From positions 6,067,501 to 6,131,500 of the forward strand of contig NZ_CP035490.1 in the NCBI RefSeq assembly GCF_004135205.1: a stretch of DNA of 64,000 bases, read 5' to 3'. This document shows, in pieces, positions 7,988 to 16,298 of this stretch (its first letter is position 1; each line of letters opens with the position of its first letter). The notes below the pieces were generated by a model that did no database searches, was not told the DNA's origin, and worked only from the letters and a program-made list of their open reading frames with translations. The stretch comes from Hahella sp. KA22 (GTDB lineage Bacteria > Pseudomonadota > Gammaproteobacteria > Pseudomonadales > Oleiphilaceae). The position numbers and the translations under genes are program-made.

Positions 7988-8318
7988 CGAGGGCATTCTA
8001 AAATGTACAGACATGTTTAACCTTCGGGTGGGTGAATAACGCCGACATGAGAATAGTAAGAATAGTGAAAGTAAGTTAGTCCGGCGAACAGATAAAGCCC
8101 TTCTAAGAGCCGGAAAACGACAGGGCCTGGGCATGCCAGGCCTTGTCTCCTGCGGACTCGCGCAGCGCTAACGTCCATCTGTTTGCATTAACGCGGCATT
8201 CCTTGCGCGATAGCGCACAGTCTCAGCAAGCTGGCGAAAGCAGTATTCTGCTTCTATAAAATTAGTATTGGGTACGAAACTGTATCAGGCGCTGATTCAG
8301 AATGTAGGAGGGCACGCC
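7988..8318. other. Intergenic region holding dispersed hairpin repeat copy A
   Basis: 331 bp between the lipoprotein gene and the 59-aa gene. It contains the repeat copy A at 8117-8178 and little else I can identify. An in-frame TTG at 8268 upstream of the next gene is not a convincing start. Confidence 0.6.
8117..8178 (+). repeat. Dispersed intergenic hairpin repeat, copy A
   Basis: The first 39 bp match the minus strand of 25603-25641 at 33 of 39 positions, including an identical 13-bp start ACGACAGGGCCTG. The match continues less exactly to a shared CGTCCAT (8172-8178). The core 8119-8147 folds as a 12-bp stem (one G-T pair) around a GCATG loop. Two copies of such a palindromic unit in different intergenic regions suggest a REP-like or miniature mobile family. 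Confidence 0.6.
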
Positions 8319-8498
8319 ATGGCTGAGGAGTTCGAAAAACTGCATCCGATTCTTAATGAAATCACCCGCACTTTCACACAACTGTATGAACGGCAAAAAG
8401 ACGTCGACACGCTTGAAAAGCTCATCAAGCTGGAGGCCATACTGAAAGTCAAACTGGATGAAATCCAGGCCGTCAGGGCGAAAGTGGAGAACGAGTAA
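8319..8498 (+). CDS. Small helical protein, unknown
   Basis: 59 residues (MAEEFEKLHPILNEITRTF...) predicted almost wholly helical with heptad-like spacing of L/I residues (LEKLIKLEAILKVKLDEI), so a short coiled coil is likely. The start at 8319 is fixed by a strong AGGAGGG 6 bp upstream. There are no cysteines and no membrane segment. I do not recognise a family. Repeat copy A lies in its upstream region; the convergent mtlR stop is 15 bp downstream. Confidence 0.65.
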   Translation: MAEEFEKLHPILNEITRTFTQLYERQKDVDTLEKLIKLEAILKVKLDEIQAVRAKVENE

Positions 8499-8513
8499 CG
8501 CTCTCCAGCCTTA

Positions 8514-9392
8514 TTAAAAACGCTGAGTCGCCTGCTGCCGGTACTCTCTGGGCGTAAGCCCTTTCAATTCCTGAAAACGCCGATTGAAGTTGGCGACATT
8601 ATTGAAGCCCACCTGAAAACAGATGCTCGCCACCTGTTCATCGGTTTCCGCCAGCAGACAACACGCGCGGCTGACGCGGATGCGATTGAGAAACTCCACA
8701 AAGCGATTACCAGTAGCCTTGCGGAAAAATCGTGAGAAGTGACTGTCCGTCATCCCCACCAGTTCCGCCACCTCCTGCAAGCTGATTGGCGACTCAATAT
8801 TGTTGATCACATACTCGACCACCGTGTTGATCTTGCGTTGCATGGTCTCGTTGGCTTTGGAGTTGATCTGCATGGTGGAGAGCATGCGGTAATTCGGCCA
8901 GGCCGCCAGCTCATTCATGAAATCAAAAAACAGCACAATGCGGGTCAGACCGGAGGCGTCGCGGATCTCAGCGAAGCGGTTGCGCACCTCATCAAGATCG
9001 ACGCCGATGAATTCGATGCCGGAGCGCGCGCGTTCCAGCATCGGCAGCAGCTGGCTCAATTCGGGAATGACCTTGATGCCCTGCTCGATCGTGTCGTGAT
9101 TAAAGTGCAGCAACATGTCCCGTAGCTCCACCTCGGACTCCGGGTCATTCTTGCTGATCCAGTTATGAGGCAGCCTGGGCCCGGTCAGAATCAACTGCCC
9201 CGGCCCGAACAGCCCCACATAATCGCCGATAAAGACTTTGCCGGTAGTGGCGACGATGAAGTGCAACTCGTACTCCTCGTGCACATGCCAGCGAATCAAA
9301 TCGCTGGGAAATCCATGCTCGATATAACGCACGGTGCCCGCGCTGCGGTCCGTCAACTCGATTTCCGGCACGCCTTTATTCATCTTCCGCAT
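8514..9392 (-). CDS. mtlR: AraC-family activator, probable regulator of the polyol operon
   Basis: 292 residues. An N-terminal cupin-like sensing domain (WHVHEEYELHFIVATTG near residues 35-51, GPGQLILTGPRLPHNW) is followed by the AraC DNA-binding domain with two helix-turn-helix motifs (SLQEVAELVGMTDSHFSRFF and VASICFQVGFNNVANFNRRF) and the PREYR end. It matches the MtlR type that activates mannitol/sorbitol/arabitol uptake genes in Pseudomonas. Here it is the last gene of the operon, 16 bp after mtlD on the same strand, so it would be amplified along with its targets. Polyol sensing is inferred from context. Confidence 0.85.
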   Translation of the reverse strand: MRKMNKGVPEIELTDRSAGTVRYIEHGFPSDLIRWHVHEEYELHFIVATTGKVFIGDYVGLFGPGQLILTGPRLPHNWISKNDPESEVELRDMLLHFNHDTIEQGIKVIPELSQLLPMLERARSGIEFIGVDLDEVRNRFAEIRDASGLTRIVLFFDFMNELAAWPNYRMLSTMQINSKANETMQRKINTVVEYVINNIESPISLQEVAELVGMTDSHFSRFFRKATGNRFVEFLNRIRVSRACCLLAETDEQVASICFQVGFNNVANFNRRFQELKGLTPREYRQQATQRF

Positions 9393-9408
9393 CGACTTAA
9401 CCTACTGC

Positions 9409-11670
9409 TCAGCTCATGACGTTGCCGCCATCCACATTGAATGTCTGCGCCGTAATGTAGTTTGAGGCCGGCGACGCCAGAAACAGCGCCATCCCGCAGA
9501 TATCCTCCGGCGCGCCCATGCGTCCAAGCGGCACATCCAATCCCACCCGCCTTTTCTTCTCGCCCAGAGGCAGGTTTTCATATTTGGCGAACAACGCGTC
9601 CACCTGCTCCCACATGGGAGTATCCACCACTCCGGGGGAGATCCCGTTAACAGTGATATTGTGTTTGGCCAGCGCCAGCGCCGCCGACTGCGTATAGCTG
9701 ATGATCGCCGCTTTGCTCGCACAGTAGTGCGACACTAACGCCTCACCTCTACGCCCGGCCTGGGACGCCAGGTTGATGATTTTGCCCTGCCTTTGCGAGT
9801 CTACCATGTGTTGCGCCACTTTCTGCATCGTGAAAAAAGCCCCTTTCACGTTTACGGAAAATATCCGCTCATACATGGCTTCATTGGATTCCAACAGCGG
9901 CGCCAGATCAAATACCGCCGCGTTATTGAACAGGATATCCACGCCGCCGAAACGTTCGACCGACTGCGCCAGCAAGCGATCCACAGAGGCCATATCCGTC
10001 ACGTCCGCCTGCACATAACAGGCAGTTTCGGGGTACTGCTCCAACACTGCCGCAGCTTCTTTCGACGGCGTTGCAGGCAAGTCGCAGAGCACACAAGAAG
10101 CGCCGGCGGCCAGATACGCCTCCGCCACCGCTGCGCCAATACCGCCGCCAGCGCCGGTCACCAGTGCGGTTTTGCCCTGCAGGTTGGTCAGTTTTTCGAT
10201 TGGGTAACTCACAATGTCTTTCCTTTCAAAAGAGGGGATATCGTTAAAGGCGCGGGAAGCCGACTCGATATGACGTCGCAGCAAGTCGCCGAAAGCGGGA
10301 TAGCGCTGCGGCAGATCTCCCCAGAGCTTGGCGTCGGAGACAAAGCGCTCCAAAGCATCCGGGGCGGATAATAGTTTTTCCAGCCGCGGCCATTCCGGCT
10401 CGTAATAAGGAACCGGAGCCTGCCCGGCGCGCACTCGCTGCATGAAAACATACCAGTACGCAATGGCCTGCAGCGTTCGCTCCGGCGTGCGACCGGCGGC
10501 GAAGCCGCCTTGCAACGTCGGCAGGATGAATATCGGGAACTTGCTGCCGCCGTCCGCACAAATGCGTTCAATACGATCGCCGATATTGCGGTTGCCGAAT
10601 CGGGCCAGCACTTTGCGCCAGTAGGCGTGTAAATCCAGAGGCGAATCGCCTAACGCCGGAATCGCCTCCTGCACTTCAAAGGCCTCGACAAAGGCTCTCA
10701 ACTCTGGATCATGCACCGCTGCGTCGTAAGTGGGGAATCCGCGCAGAGCGGCGAGATAAGACAGTGCGGTGTGGCCGCCATTGAGAATACGGATTTTCGC
10801 TTCCTCATAAGGCTGCACATGATCCACCAGCGTTACGCCGACGCGCTCCAACGGCGGACGCCGCCCGGCGAAATCATCCTCAACCACCCACTGCACGAAG
10901 TCTTCCGCCATCACCGTCAACGCGTCGGCGACGCCGAATCGCGCCCTTACGTCACGGGAATGTTCAGGAGCAAGACGCGGTGTAATACGGTCCACCATGG
11001 CGTTGGGGAAACTGGCGTTATCACGCAGCCAGGACAACAGCTCGGCATCGCCGACCTGCTGCAGGTATTGAGTAAAGCCTGTCTTCAGGGTATCGCCATT
11101 ATGACGCAGGTTGTCGCAGCTCAGCAGAGTGATGGGCCCTTGCCTGGACTGCATTCTCGCTCTTAAACCCGCATGCAGAAACGCATATAGCGTATTGCGT
11201 CCACTACCCTGCAGATCTGCGGCGATTTCAGGATGGGCGACATCCAGCAAACCATCCTCCTGCAAATAGTAGCCGCCCTCCGTCACCGTGATGGTGACCA
11301 ATTGCGTTTGCGCATCCGCCAGGCATTGATCCACGCTTTGCGGAGACACAGCGCCATCCAACAGACGAATCAGCGCGCCAATTTCTTCATAACGCGCCTC
11401 ACCTTCAGGCGAAACGGTTTTCAGCACATAGCTTCCGGACTGCGCCTGCAGCGCAGCGAACGCGGGGCTGTCGGCGGGCCGGAGATTCACGCCGGTAACG
11501 CCCCAGTCCTGACAGTCCTCATAGGCCAGCAGCGCATTGAAGTAATAAGCCTGATGCGCCCGATGGAAAGCGCCAACGCCTAAATGGACGACCGATGAGC
11601 TAACCTGCGAACGATCATAAGACAGCTTGAGCAACGTCGCGTCGTTCACCCCAGAACGCGTATCAGACAT
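9409..11670 (-). CDS. mtlD: Fusion: mannitol 2-dehydrogenase + short-chain (sorbitol-type) dehydrogenase
   Basis: 753 residues in one open frame. Residues 1-486 form a complete polyol-specific long-chain dehydrogenase: HLGVGAFHRAHQAYY at the NAD site and catalytic K292, N297, H300 in KIRILNGGHTALSY, as in Pseudomonas mannitol dehydrogenase (about 493 aa). Residues 487-753 form a complete SDR: TGAGGGIG at 505-512, NNAA, S/Y649/K653 in SHYCASK, and DGGN at the end, most like sorbitol (L-iditol)/galactitol 2-dehydrogenases. Together they could oxidise mannitol and sorbitol to fructose. The start ATG (11670) overlaps the mtlK stop by 8 bp. A GTG at 10212 with AGGA 8 bp upstream could also start the SDR alone. 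Confidence 0.9.
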   Translation of the reverse strand: MSDTRSGVNDATLLKLSYDRSQVSSSVVHLGVGAFHRAHQAYYFNALLAYEDCQDWGVTGVNLRPADSPAFAALQAQSGSYVLKTVSPEGEARYEEIGALIRLLDGAVSPQSVDQCLADAQTQLVTITVTEGGYYLQEDGLLDVAHPEIAADLQGSGRNTLYAFLHAGLRARMQSRQGPITLLSCDNLRHNGDTLKTGFTQYLQQVGDAELLSWLRDNASFPNAMVDRITPRLAPEHSRDVRARFGVADALTVMAEDFVQWVVEDDFAGRRPPLERVGVTLVDHVQPYEEAKIRILNGGHTALSYLAALRGFPTYDAAVHDPELRAFVEAFEVQEAIPALGDSPLDLHAYWRKVLARFGNRNIGDRIERICADGGSKFPIFILPTLQGGFAAGRTPERTLQAIAYWYVFMQRVRAGQAPVPYYEPEWPRLEKLLSAPDALERFVSDAKLWGDLPQRYPAFGDLLRRHIESASRAFNDIPSFERKDIVSYPIEKLTNLQGKTALVTGAGGGIGAAVAEAYLAAGASCVLCDLPATPSKEAAAVLEQYPETACYVQADVTDMASVDRLLAQSVERFGGVDILFNNAAVFDLAPLLESNEAMYERIFSVNVKGAFFTMQKVAQHMVDSQRQGKIINLASQAGRRGEALVSHYCASKAAIISYTQSAALALAKHNITVNGISPGVVDTPMWEQVDALFAKYENLPLGEKKRRVGLDVPLGRMGAPEDICGMALFLASPASNYITAQTFNVDGGNVMS
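10210..10226 (-). promoter_or_regulatory. Possible internal ribosome site and GTG start for the SDR half
   Basis: On the minus strand AAAGGAAAG is followed, 8 nt after its AGGA, by GTG at 10212-10210, in frame with mtlD at its codon 487. This is exactly where a stand-alone SDR gene would begin and where the mannitol dehydrogenase family normally ends. It may be a relic of two once-separate genes or a working internal start giving free SDR as well as the fusion. Confidence 0.45.
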
Positions 11671-12769
11671 GAGCCGTCTCCCCGCCATTCACATACACCG
11701 CCTGATTTTGCGGATTGAATAAACGCATCTCTTCCGCATCAAAATTCAGGCTCACTTGCTGACCTTCCATCAAACCGCTGCGCGCAGCGGATTTCACCAC
11801 CAGATTGCCGCAGCCGTTCACCTGCACATGGCAATAGGCTTCCGAGCCCAGGTTTTCAATCAGTTCAATGCGCCCCTGCACCGGTCCATCGCCTATCGGA
11901 GCGATATGGATATGCTCAGGCCGCACCCCCAGACTCCAACCAGCGCCTACGTTGTCCGCCAACACCCGCGCAGGAAGACGCAGATGGGCGTCAGCGGCGC
12001 GCACTTCGACGCTTTCGCCGCCCTGAATCACTTGATCGATGGCCAGCATATTCATCTTCGGCGTGCCGATAAATTCCGCGACAAAGCGATTCGCCGGCTG
12101 TTGGTATAGGTCAATGGGAGAGCCGCACTGTTCGATCTGGCCCTGATTAAGGATGACCACCCGGTCCGCCAGGGTCATCGCCTCCACTTGATCGTGCGTC
12201 ACGTAAATCATCGTCGTGCCAAGCTGTTTATGCAGACGCGCCAGCTCAAGACGCATCTGCACCCGCAGAGCCGCGTCCAGGTTCGATAACGGCTCATCAA
12301 ACAGGAAGACTTTAGGCTGACGTACGATAGCGCGACCAATGGCGACCCGCTGCCGCTGTCCGCCGGACAACTCGCGCGGCTTGCGCGCCAAAAGCTTATC
12401 CAGTTGCAACGAGGCGGCGACGGAACGCACTTTCTCATCAATTTCCGCCTGCGGCCGTTTCGCCAGACGCAAGGCGAAGGAAAGGTTTTCCGCCACGGTC
12501 ATATGCGGATACAGCGCATAAGACTGGAACACCATCGCCAGATCCCGCTTGGAAGACGGCGCTTCGGTGATATCCCTTCCGTCCAGATGGATAGAGCCTT
12601 CAGAGACCAGCTCAAGCCCCGCGATCAAACGCAACAACGTGGATTTACCGCACCCGGACGGGCCGACGAAAACGATAAACTCCCCTTCCTGGATTTCCAG
12701 ATTGACGCCGCGAATAGCATGGTACTGATCGTAATGTTTATGCAGATCTTTAATATTCAGATAACTCAT
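11663..12769 (-). CDS. mtlK: Polyol ABC transporter ATPase
   Basis: 368 residues of the MalK/UgpC type. The nucleotide-binding domain has Walker A GPSGCGKST (about 36-44), Q-loop MVFQSYALYPHMT, signature LSGGQRQR, Walker B VFLFDEPLSNLD and the H-loop YVTHDQ. A C-terminal TOBE/regulatory domain begins after IGTPKMN (about 240) and contains LGVRPEHI. It would energise the MtlF/MtlG permease for import of mannitol, sorbitol or related polyols. It lies 18 bp after mtlG and overlaps mtlD by 8 bp, so translation of the two is probably coupled. Confidence 0.92.
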   Translation of the reverse strand: MSYLNIKDLHKHYDQYHAIRGVNLEIQEGEFIVFVGPSGCGKSTLLRLIAGLELVSEGSIHLDGRDITEAPSSKRDLAMVFQSYALYPHMTVAENLSFALRLAKRPQAEIDEKVRSVAASLQLDKLLARKPRELSGGQRQRVAIGRAIVRQPKVFLFDEPLSNLDAALRVQMRLELARLHKQLGTTMIYVTHDQVEAMTLADRVVILNQGQIEQCGSPIDLYQQPANRFVAEFIGTPKMNMLAIDQVIQGGESVEVRAADAHLRLPARVLADNVGAGWSLGVRPEHIHIAPIGDGPVQGRIELIENLGSEAYCHVQVNGCGNLVVKSAARSGLMEGQQVSLNFDAEEMRLFNPQNQAVYVNGGETAHV

Positions 12770-12787
12770 CGGATAAATCCTCGAAAA

Positions 12788-13618
12788 CTATTTCACGGCG
12801 CCGAACGTCAGGCCCTGCACCAACTGCTTCTGACATAACCAGCCGAACGCGACGATGGGGGCGCAGGCCAGTGTGGAAGCCGCTGAAAGCTTGGCCCAGA
12901 ACAGGCCTTCCGGGCTGGAGTATGAGGCGATCATGGAAGTCAGCGTGCCGGCGTCCGCCGCGGTCAGGTTGAGAGACCAGAATGACTCGTTCCAACACAG
13001 CACGATGGACAACAGACCAGTGGAGGCGATGCCTCCCCAGGCCAGCGGCATGACGATTTTCACTACCTCTCCCATGGGACTGGCTCCATCCATTCTGCAG
13101 GCTTCCAGGATTTCCCTGGGAATGTCTTTGAAGTAGGAAAACAGCATCCACACCACGATGGGCAGGTTCATCATGGTGAAAATGATGATCAGACCAATAC
13201 GCGTATCGAGCAGCCCGTAATCACGGAACAGAATGTAAATCGGCACCAGTACGCCCACCGCGGGCAGCATTTTGGTGGACAACATCCACAGCAACAGATC
13301 CTTGGTGCGCTTTCCGGGATAAAACGCCATGGCGTAAGCGCCGGGAATGGCGATCAGCAGCGCCAGAATAGTCGCGCCGAAGGACGTCACAATCGAGTTG
13401 ATGGCGTGCTTCAGGTAATCGCTGCGCTCCTGCACCAGAGAAAAGTTCTCCAGAGTCGGTTCGAACACCAATGTGGGCGGCGAGGAAATCGCCTGCAGCT
13501 CAGTTTTGAATGAGGTCAGAAACATCCACAGAATGGGAAAAAACAGCAGCAAAGCGATTCCCCAGGCGGAAACGCCTACGATCCAGGTACGCACTTTATA
13601 TTTTTGCTTCAGATTCAT
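12788..13618 (-). CDS. mtlG: Polyol ABC transporter permease (MalG-type)
   Basis: 276 residues with six predicted membrane helices, the first at about residues 12-34 (TWIVGVSAWGIALLLFFPIL). The ATPase-coupling EAA loop is plain: EACRMDGASPMGEVVKIVMP near residue 180. It is the shorter of the two permeases in this CUT1-family importer. It starts 7 bp after mtlF and is followed 18 bp on by mtlK. Substrate assignment rests on the operon, whose dehydrogenases act on mannitol and probably sorbitol. Confidence 0.92.
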   Translation of the reverse strand: MNLKQKYKVRTWIVGVSAWGIALLLFFPILWMFLTSFKTELQAISSPPTLVFEPTLENFSLVQERSDYLKHAINSIVTSFGATILALLIAIPGAYAMAFYPGKRTKDLLLWMLSTKMLPAVGVLVPIYILFRDYGLLDTRIGLIIIFTMMNLPIVVWMLFSYFKDIPREILEACRMDGASPMGEVVKIVMPLAWGGIASTGLLSIVLCWNESFWSLNLTAADAGTLTSMIASYSSPEGLFWAKLSAASTLACAPIVAFGWLCQKQLVQGLTFGAVK

Positions 13619-13625
13619 AGCCGCC

Positions 13626-14486
13626 TCACACCGTTAAGTTCTTGCCGATGGCGCGAATCAGGAAAAACGCCACGATATTGGCCAACACCACCGCAAACAA
13701 ACCGCCTGCGGACGCAATGCCCACATCGAATTGCAATAGCGCCTGGGAATAGATCAGATACGCCAGGTTGGTGCTGTCATAGCCGGGGCCACCGCCGGTA
13801 GAAACATAAATCTCAGCGAACACCACCAGCAGAAAAATGGTTTCGATCATGATCACCACAGCGACCGGGCGAGCGAGATGGGGAATGGTGAGATAGCGGA
13901 AAATATGCCAGCTGGTGGCGCCGTCCATCCGCGCCGCTTCTTTTTGCTCCGTATCCTGGGACTGCAACGCAGTGACGAACACCAGAATCGCAAACGGCAG
14001 CCACTGCCAGCTCACCATGATGATGATGGAAAACAGGGGGACGTCCGCCAGCCAGTCCATCGGCTCCATCCCGACCATTTGCGAGAGCCAGGCGAAGACC
14101 CCATACACCGGGTTCATCATCATGTTTTTCCAGATCAATGCGCTGACCGTAGGCATGACGAAAAACGGCGAGATCAACAATACCCGCACCGCGCCGCGAC
14201 CAAAGAAAGGCTGATCAATCAGGGCGGACAACGCCACGCCAAGCACCACAGTGATAGCCAGCACCGATCCCAGCAGGATCAGCGTATTGTTCACCGCCGG
14301 CCAGAAGCCGGGGTCGGTGACGAAAAACTCGTAGTTCAGCAAGCCAGTGAAGTTATGCTCGCCGGGGTACAGCAGGTTATAACGGATGGTGGAGAAATAT
14401 ATCGTCATCGCCAGGGGCACGATCATCCACAACAACAGTGAGATGACGGACGGAGCGAGTAACGTTCGCGTTACAGCACGTTGCAT
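13626..14486 (-). CDS. mtlF: Polyol ABC transporter permease (MalF-type)
   Basis: 286 residues, six predicted membrane helices beginning near residue 11 (LLAPSVISLLLWMIVPLAMT). The EAA loop EAARMDGATSWHIFRYLTIP (about 187-206) marks an ABC importer permease. The start is 133 bp downstream of mtlE, the only sizeable gap in the operon, and that gap holds two inverted repeats, one of them a GC-rich hairpin, that may limit read-through or protect the upstream mtlE message. The partner is MtlG. Confidence 0.92.
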   Translation of the reverse strand: MQRAVTRTLLAPSVISLLLWMIVPLAMTIYFSTIRYNLLYPGEHNFTGLLNYEFFVTDPGFWPAVNNTLILLGSVLAITVVLGVALSALIDQPFFGRGAVRVLLISPFFVMPTVSALIWKNMMMNPVYGVFAWLSQMVGMEPMDWLADVPLFSIIIMVSWQWLPFAILVFVTALQSQDTEQKEAARMDGATSWHIFRYLTIPHLARPVAVVIMIETIFLLVVFAEIYVSTGGGPGYDSTNLAYLIYSQALLQFDVGIASAGGLFAVVLANIVAFFLIRAIGKNLTV

Positions 14487-14533
14487 CGAAACACTCTCTG
14501 GTAACTGGGTTCTTAAGATCCGAAGACGGCTTC

Positions 14534-14585
14534 GCGGTTCGAACCGCCGCCCGCAGCCCGCCGTGAATGCCCATAAACACGGCGG
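14534..14585 (-). terminator. Intercistronic inverted repeats between mtlE and mtlF
   Basis: Two symmetric sequences lie here: a perfect 14-bp palindrome GCGGTTCGAACCGC (14534-14547) and an 8-bp perfect stem CCGCCGTG/CACGGCGG (14558-14565 with 14578-14585, 12-nt loop). No T-run follows on the minus strand, so a full terminator is unlikely. In binding-protein-dependent operons such hairpins often stabilise the binding-protein message relative to the permeases. Confidence 0.5.
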
Positions 14586-14619
14586 CGCAGACGGCTTATC
14601 TCATGTCGCGAAGAGCGGA

Positions 14620-15936
14620 TCAGTAATAGCCGGACTGACGCATCTGACGATCCGCCGACACATTGGCGGACTGCAGCGCTTTTTCAACGGACACGCTGCC
14701 CGTCAACGCCCCGGTCAACATCTGCCCGGTCGCCATGCCAATCGCCTGAAATTCGGGAATGGCGGCGAACTGCACGCCGATATAGGGCGACGGCTCCAGA
14801 GTGTTGTCTTCTGGATTAGCGGAGTTAATGGCCTTAAGCTCCGCTGATGCGAATACCGCCGCTTTCAGGAACTCAGGATTTTCGTAGGTGCTGGTGCGCG
14901 TACCGGTAGGAACCGAGCCCCATCCCTGCGTATCCGCCACCAGTTGGATGTAGTCCTTGGAAGTGGCCCAGGTGACGAACTTCTGCGCCGCTTCAGCATG
15001 CTTGGTCGCGGCGGGAATGGCGAGCGACCATGCCCACAGCCAGTTGGCGCCCTTATCGGTCACAGCGACGGGGGATTGCGCAAAGGCGACCTTGTCTGCA
15101 ACTTTGCTCTGTTTGGGATCGCTGACGAATGACGCCGCTATAGTGGCGTCGATCCAGATGCCGCACTTGCCTTCGTTGAATAGCGCCAGGATCTCGTTGA
15201 AGCTGTTAGAACTGGAGCCCGGCGGGCCGTAGTTCTTCAGCAGATCAACATAGAAGCTGACGGCATGGGTCCAGGCGGGCGTGGTCAGCTGCGGCTTCCA
15301 TTTTTCATCAAACCAGCGCGCGCCAAATGAGTTGGCCATGGTGGAGATGAACGCCATGTTGTCGCCCCATCCGGATTTGCCGCGCAGGCAGATGCCGTAG
15401 ACGCCTTCCTTAGGCTTGTGCAGCGCCGCCGCCACATCTCTGATATGCCCCCAGGTGGGTCGATCTTCGATGGTCATGCCCGCTTTTTCGACCAGGTCCT
15501 TGCGGTACATGATCATGGAGCTTTCGCCGTAAAAAGGCGCCGCATAGAGTTTGCCGTCGACAGACAGTCCTTTACGAACCGCCGGTAGAATATCGTCCAC
15601 ATCATAGGACGCGTCGGTATTTATTTCCTTTAACCAACCGCGTTTGCCCCAGATCGGCGTCTCGTACATGCCGATGGTCATCACATCGTACAAGCCGCTC
15701 TTATTGGCGATGTCCTGCGTGACGTTCTGGCGCAAAACGCCTTCTTCCAACGTCACCCATTTCAATTTGATGTCTGGATTGGCCTTTTCGAAATGGCTGC
15801 TCAGCTTCTGCATTTCGATCATGTGGCCGTTGTTGACGGTAGCGATTGTGATTTCCTCAACCGCTGACGCGAGAGACGAGATCCCCAGGGAAATGGTCGC
15901 CGCCGAAACCAGCGCAGCGCGGGATAGAAACTTCAT
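14620..15936 (-). CDS. mtlE: Polyol ABC transporter substrate-binding protein
   Basis: 438 residues. A typical Sec signal peptide (MKFLSRAALVSAATISLGIS, cleavage after ASA near residue 25) precedes a family 1 extracellular binding fold. The mature start EEITIATVNNGHMIEMQKLS and later YAAPFYGESSMIMYRKDL resemble the MtlE/SmoE polyol binding proteins. It is the first gene of the operon, with GGAGG 7 bp before the ATG. It binds its polyol in the periplasm and passes it to MtlF/MtlG. A -10-like TATAAT lies about 113 bp upstream of the start. Confidence 0.92.
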   Translation of the reverse strand: MKFLSRAALVSAATISLGISSLASAVEEITIATVNNGHMIEMQKLSSHFEKANPDIKLKWVTLEEGVLRQNVTQDIANKSGLYDVMTIGMYETPIWGKRGWLKEINTDASYDVDDILPAVRKGLSVDGKLYAAPFYGESSMIMYRKDLVEKAGMTIEDRPTWGHIRDVAAALHKPKEGVYGICLRGKSGWGDNMAFISTMANSFGARWFDEKWKPQLTTPAWTHAVSFYVDLLKNYGPPGSSSNSFNEILALFNEGKCGIWIDATIAASFVSDPKQSKVADKVAFAQSPVAVTDKGANWLWAWSLAIPAATKHAEAAQKFVTWATSKDYIQLVADTQGWGSVPTGTRTSTYENPEFLKAAVFASAELKAINSANPEDNTLEPSPYIGVQFAAIPEFQAIGMATGQMLTGALTGSVSVEKALQSANVSADRQMRQSGYY

Positions 15937-16048
15937 AGGTTACCTCCGAAGAAGTGTTATTTTTATATTCAAAGGGGGCCTTAATGACTTAAAGCAGAAT
16001 TACTATGCGTCAATCCAGTTTCCAACTCTAATACCTACCATCGAAAAA

Positions 16049-16094
16049 ATTATACTTTTTTGACAAAATTTCCATGAAATCGGGATAATTTTGT
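16049..16094 (-). promoter_or_regulatory. Candidate mtlE promoter with activator-type -35 region
   Basis: On the minus strand a perfect TATAAT occupies 16054-16049. The hexamer 17 bp upstream (TCATGG at 16077-16072) is far from TTGACA, as expected when an AraC-type activator is needed. An inverted repeat ACAAAATT/AATTTTGT (16063-16070, 16087-16094) brackets that zone and is a candidate MtlR or accessory site. Confidence 0.4.
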
Positions 16095-16166
16095 AAATTC
16101 AGTACATATATAACGTAGTTCTTCAGGGAATCGGCAAAGTCAGCCGGCGTTGCATAGCGTTTCTTT

Positions 16167-16260
16167 ACCGCAGCCTAGGGTACACCCCAGGTGGCGTGCG
16201 GTTATGAGCGTCTATTATGTTTCTGCATCCGGCGCCGACCGGATGCGATAGCGACGCTCA
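16167..16260 (+). other. Two adjacent strong hairpins, structured leader
   Basis: Hairpin 1: ACCGCA/TGCGGT (16167-16172, 16197-16202) enclosing CCTAGGG/CCCCAGG. Hairpin 2: outer 8-bp stem TGAGCGTC/GACGCTCA (16205-16212, 16253-16260) enclosing inner 8-bp stem GCATCCGG/CCGGATGC (16225-16232, 16239-16246, loop CGCCGA). They end 38 bp before the 16299 start codon. This could be a cis-acting leader, a small RNA or a protein-binding cruciform. I see no match to a riboswitch class I know. Confidence 0.55.
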
Positions 16261-16298
16261 ACGCTGACCGAGCCGATTGAGGGAGTTGGAAGAAGACA

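Larger units (their letters stand above)
15937..16298. other. Divergent intergenic region, mtlE promoter and structured leader of the 16299 gene
   Basis: 362 bp. The mtlE half holds a TATAAT -10 candidate and an inverted repeat over the -35 zone; the other half holds two tall hairpins (16167-16260). Both are described separately. Confidence 0.6.

Noticed and set aside
15937-16298. Riboswitch in the mtlE or 16299 leader
   Set aside because: The hairpins at 16167-16260 do not match the conserved cores of TPP, cobalamin, FMN, SAM, glycine or c-di-GMP classes that I can recall, so no named riboswitch is called.
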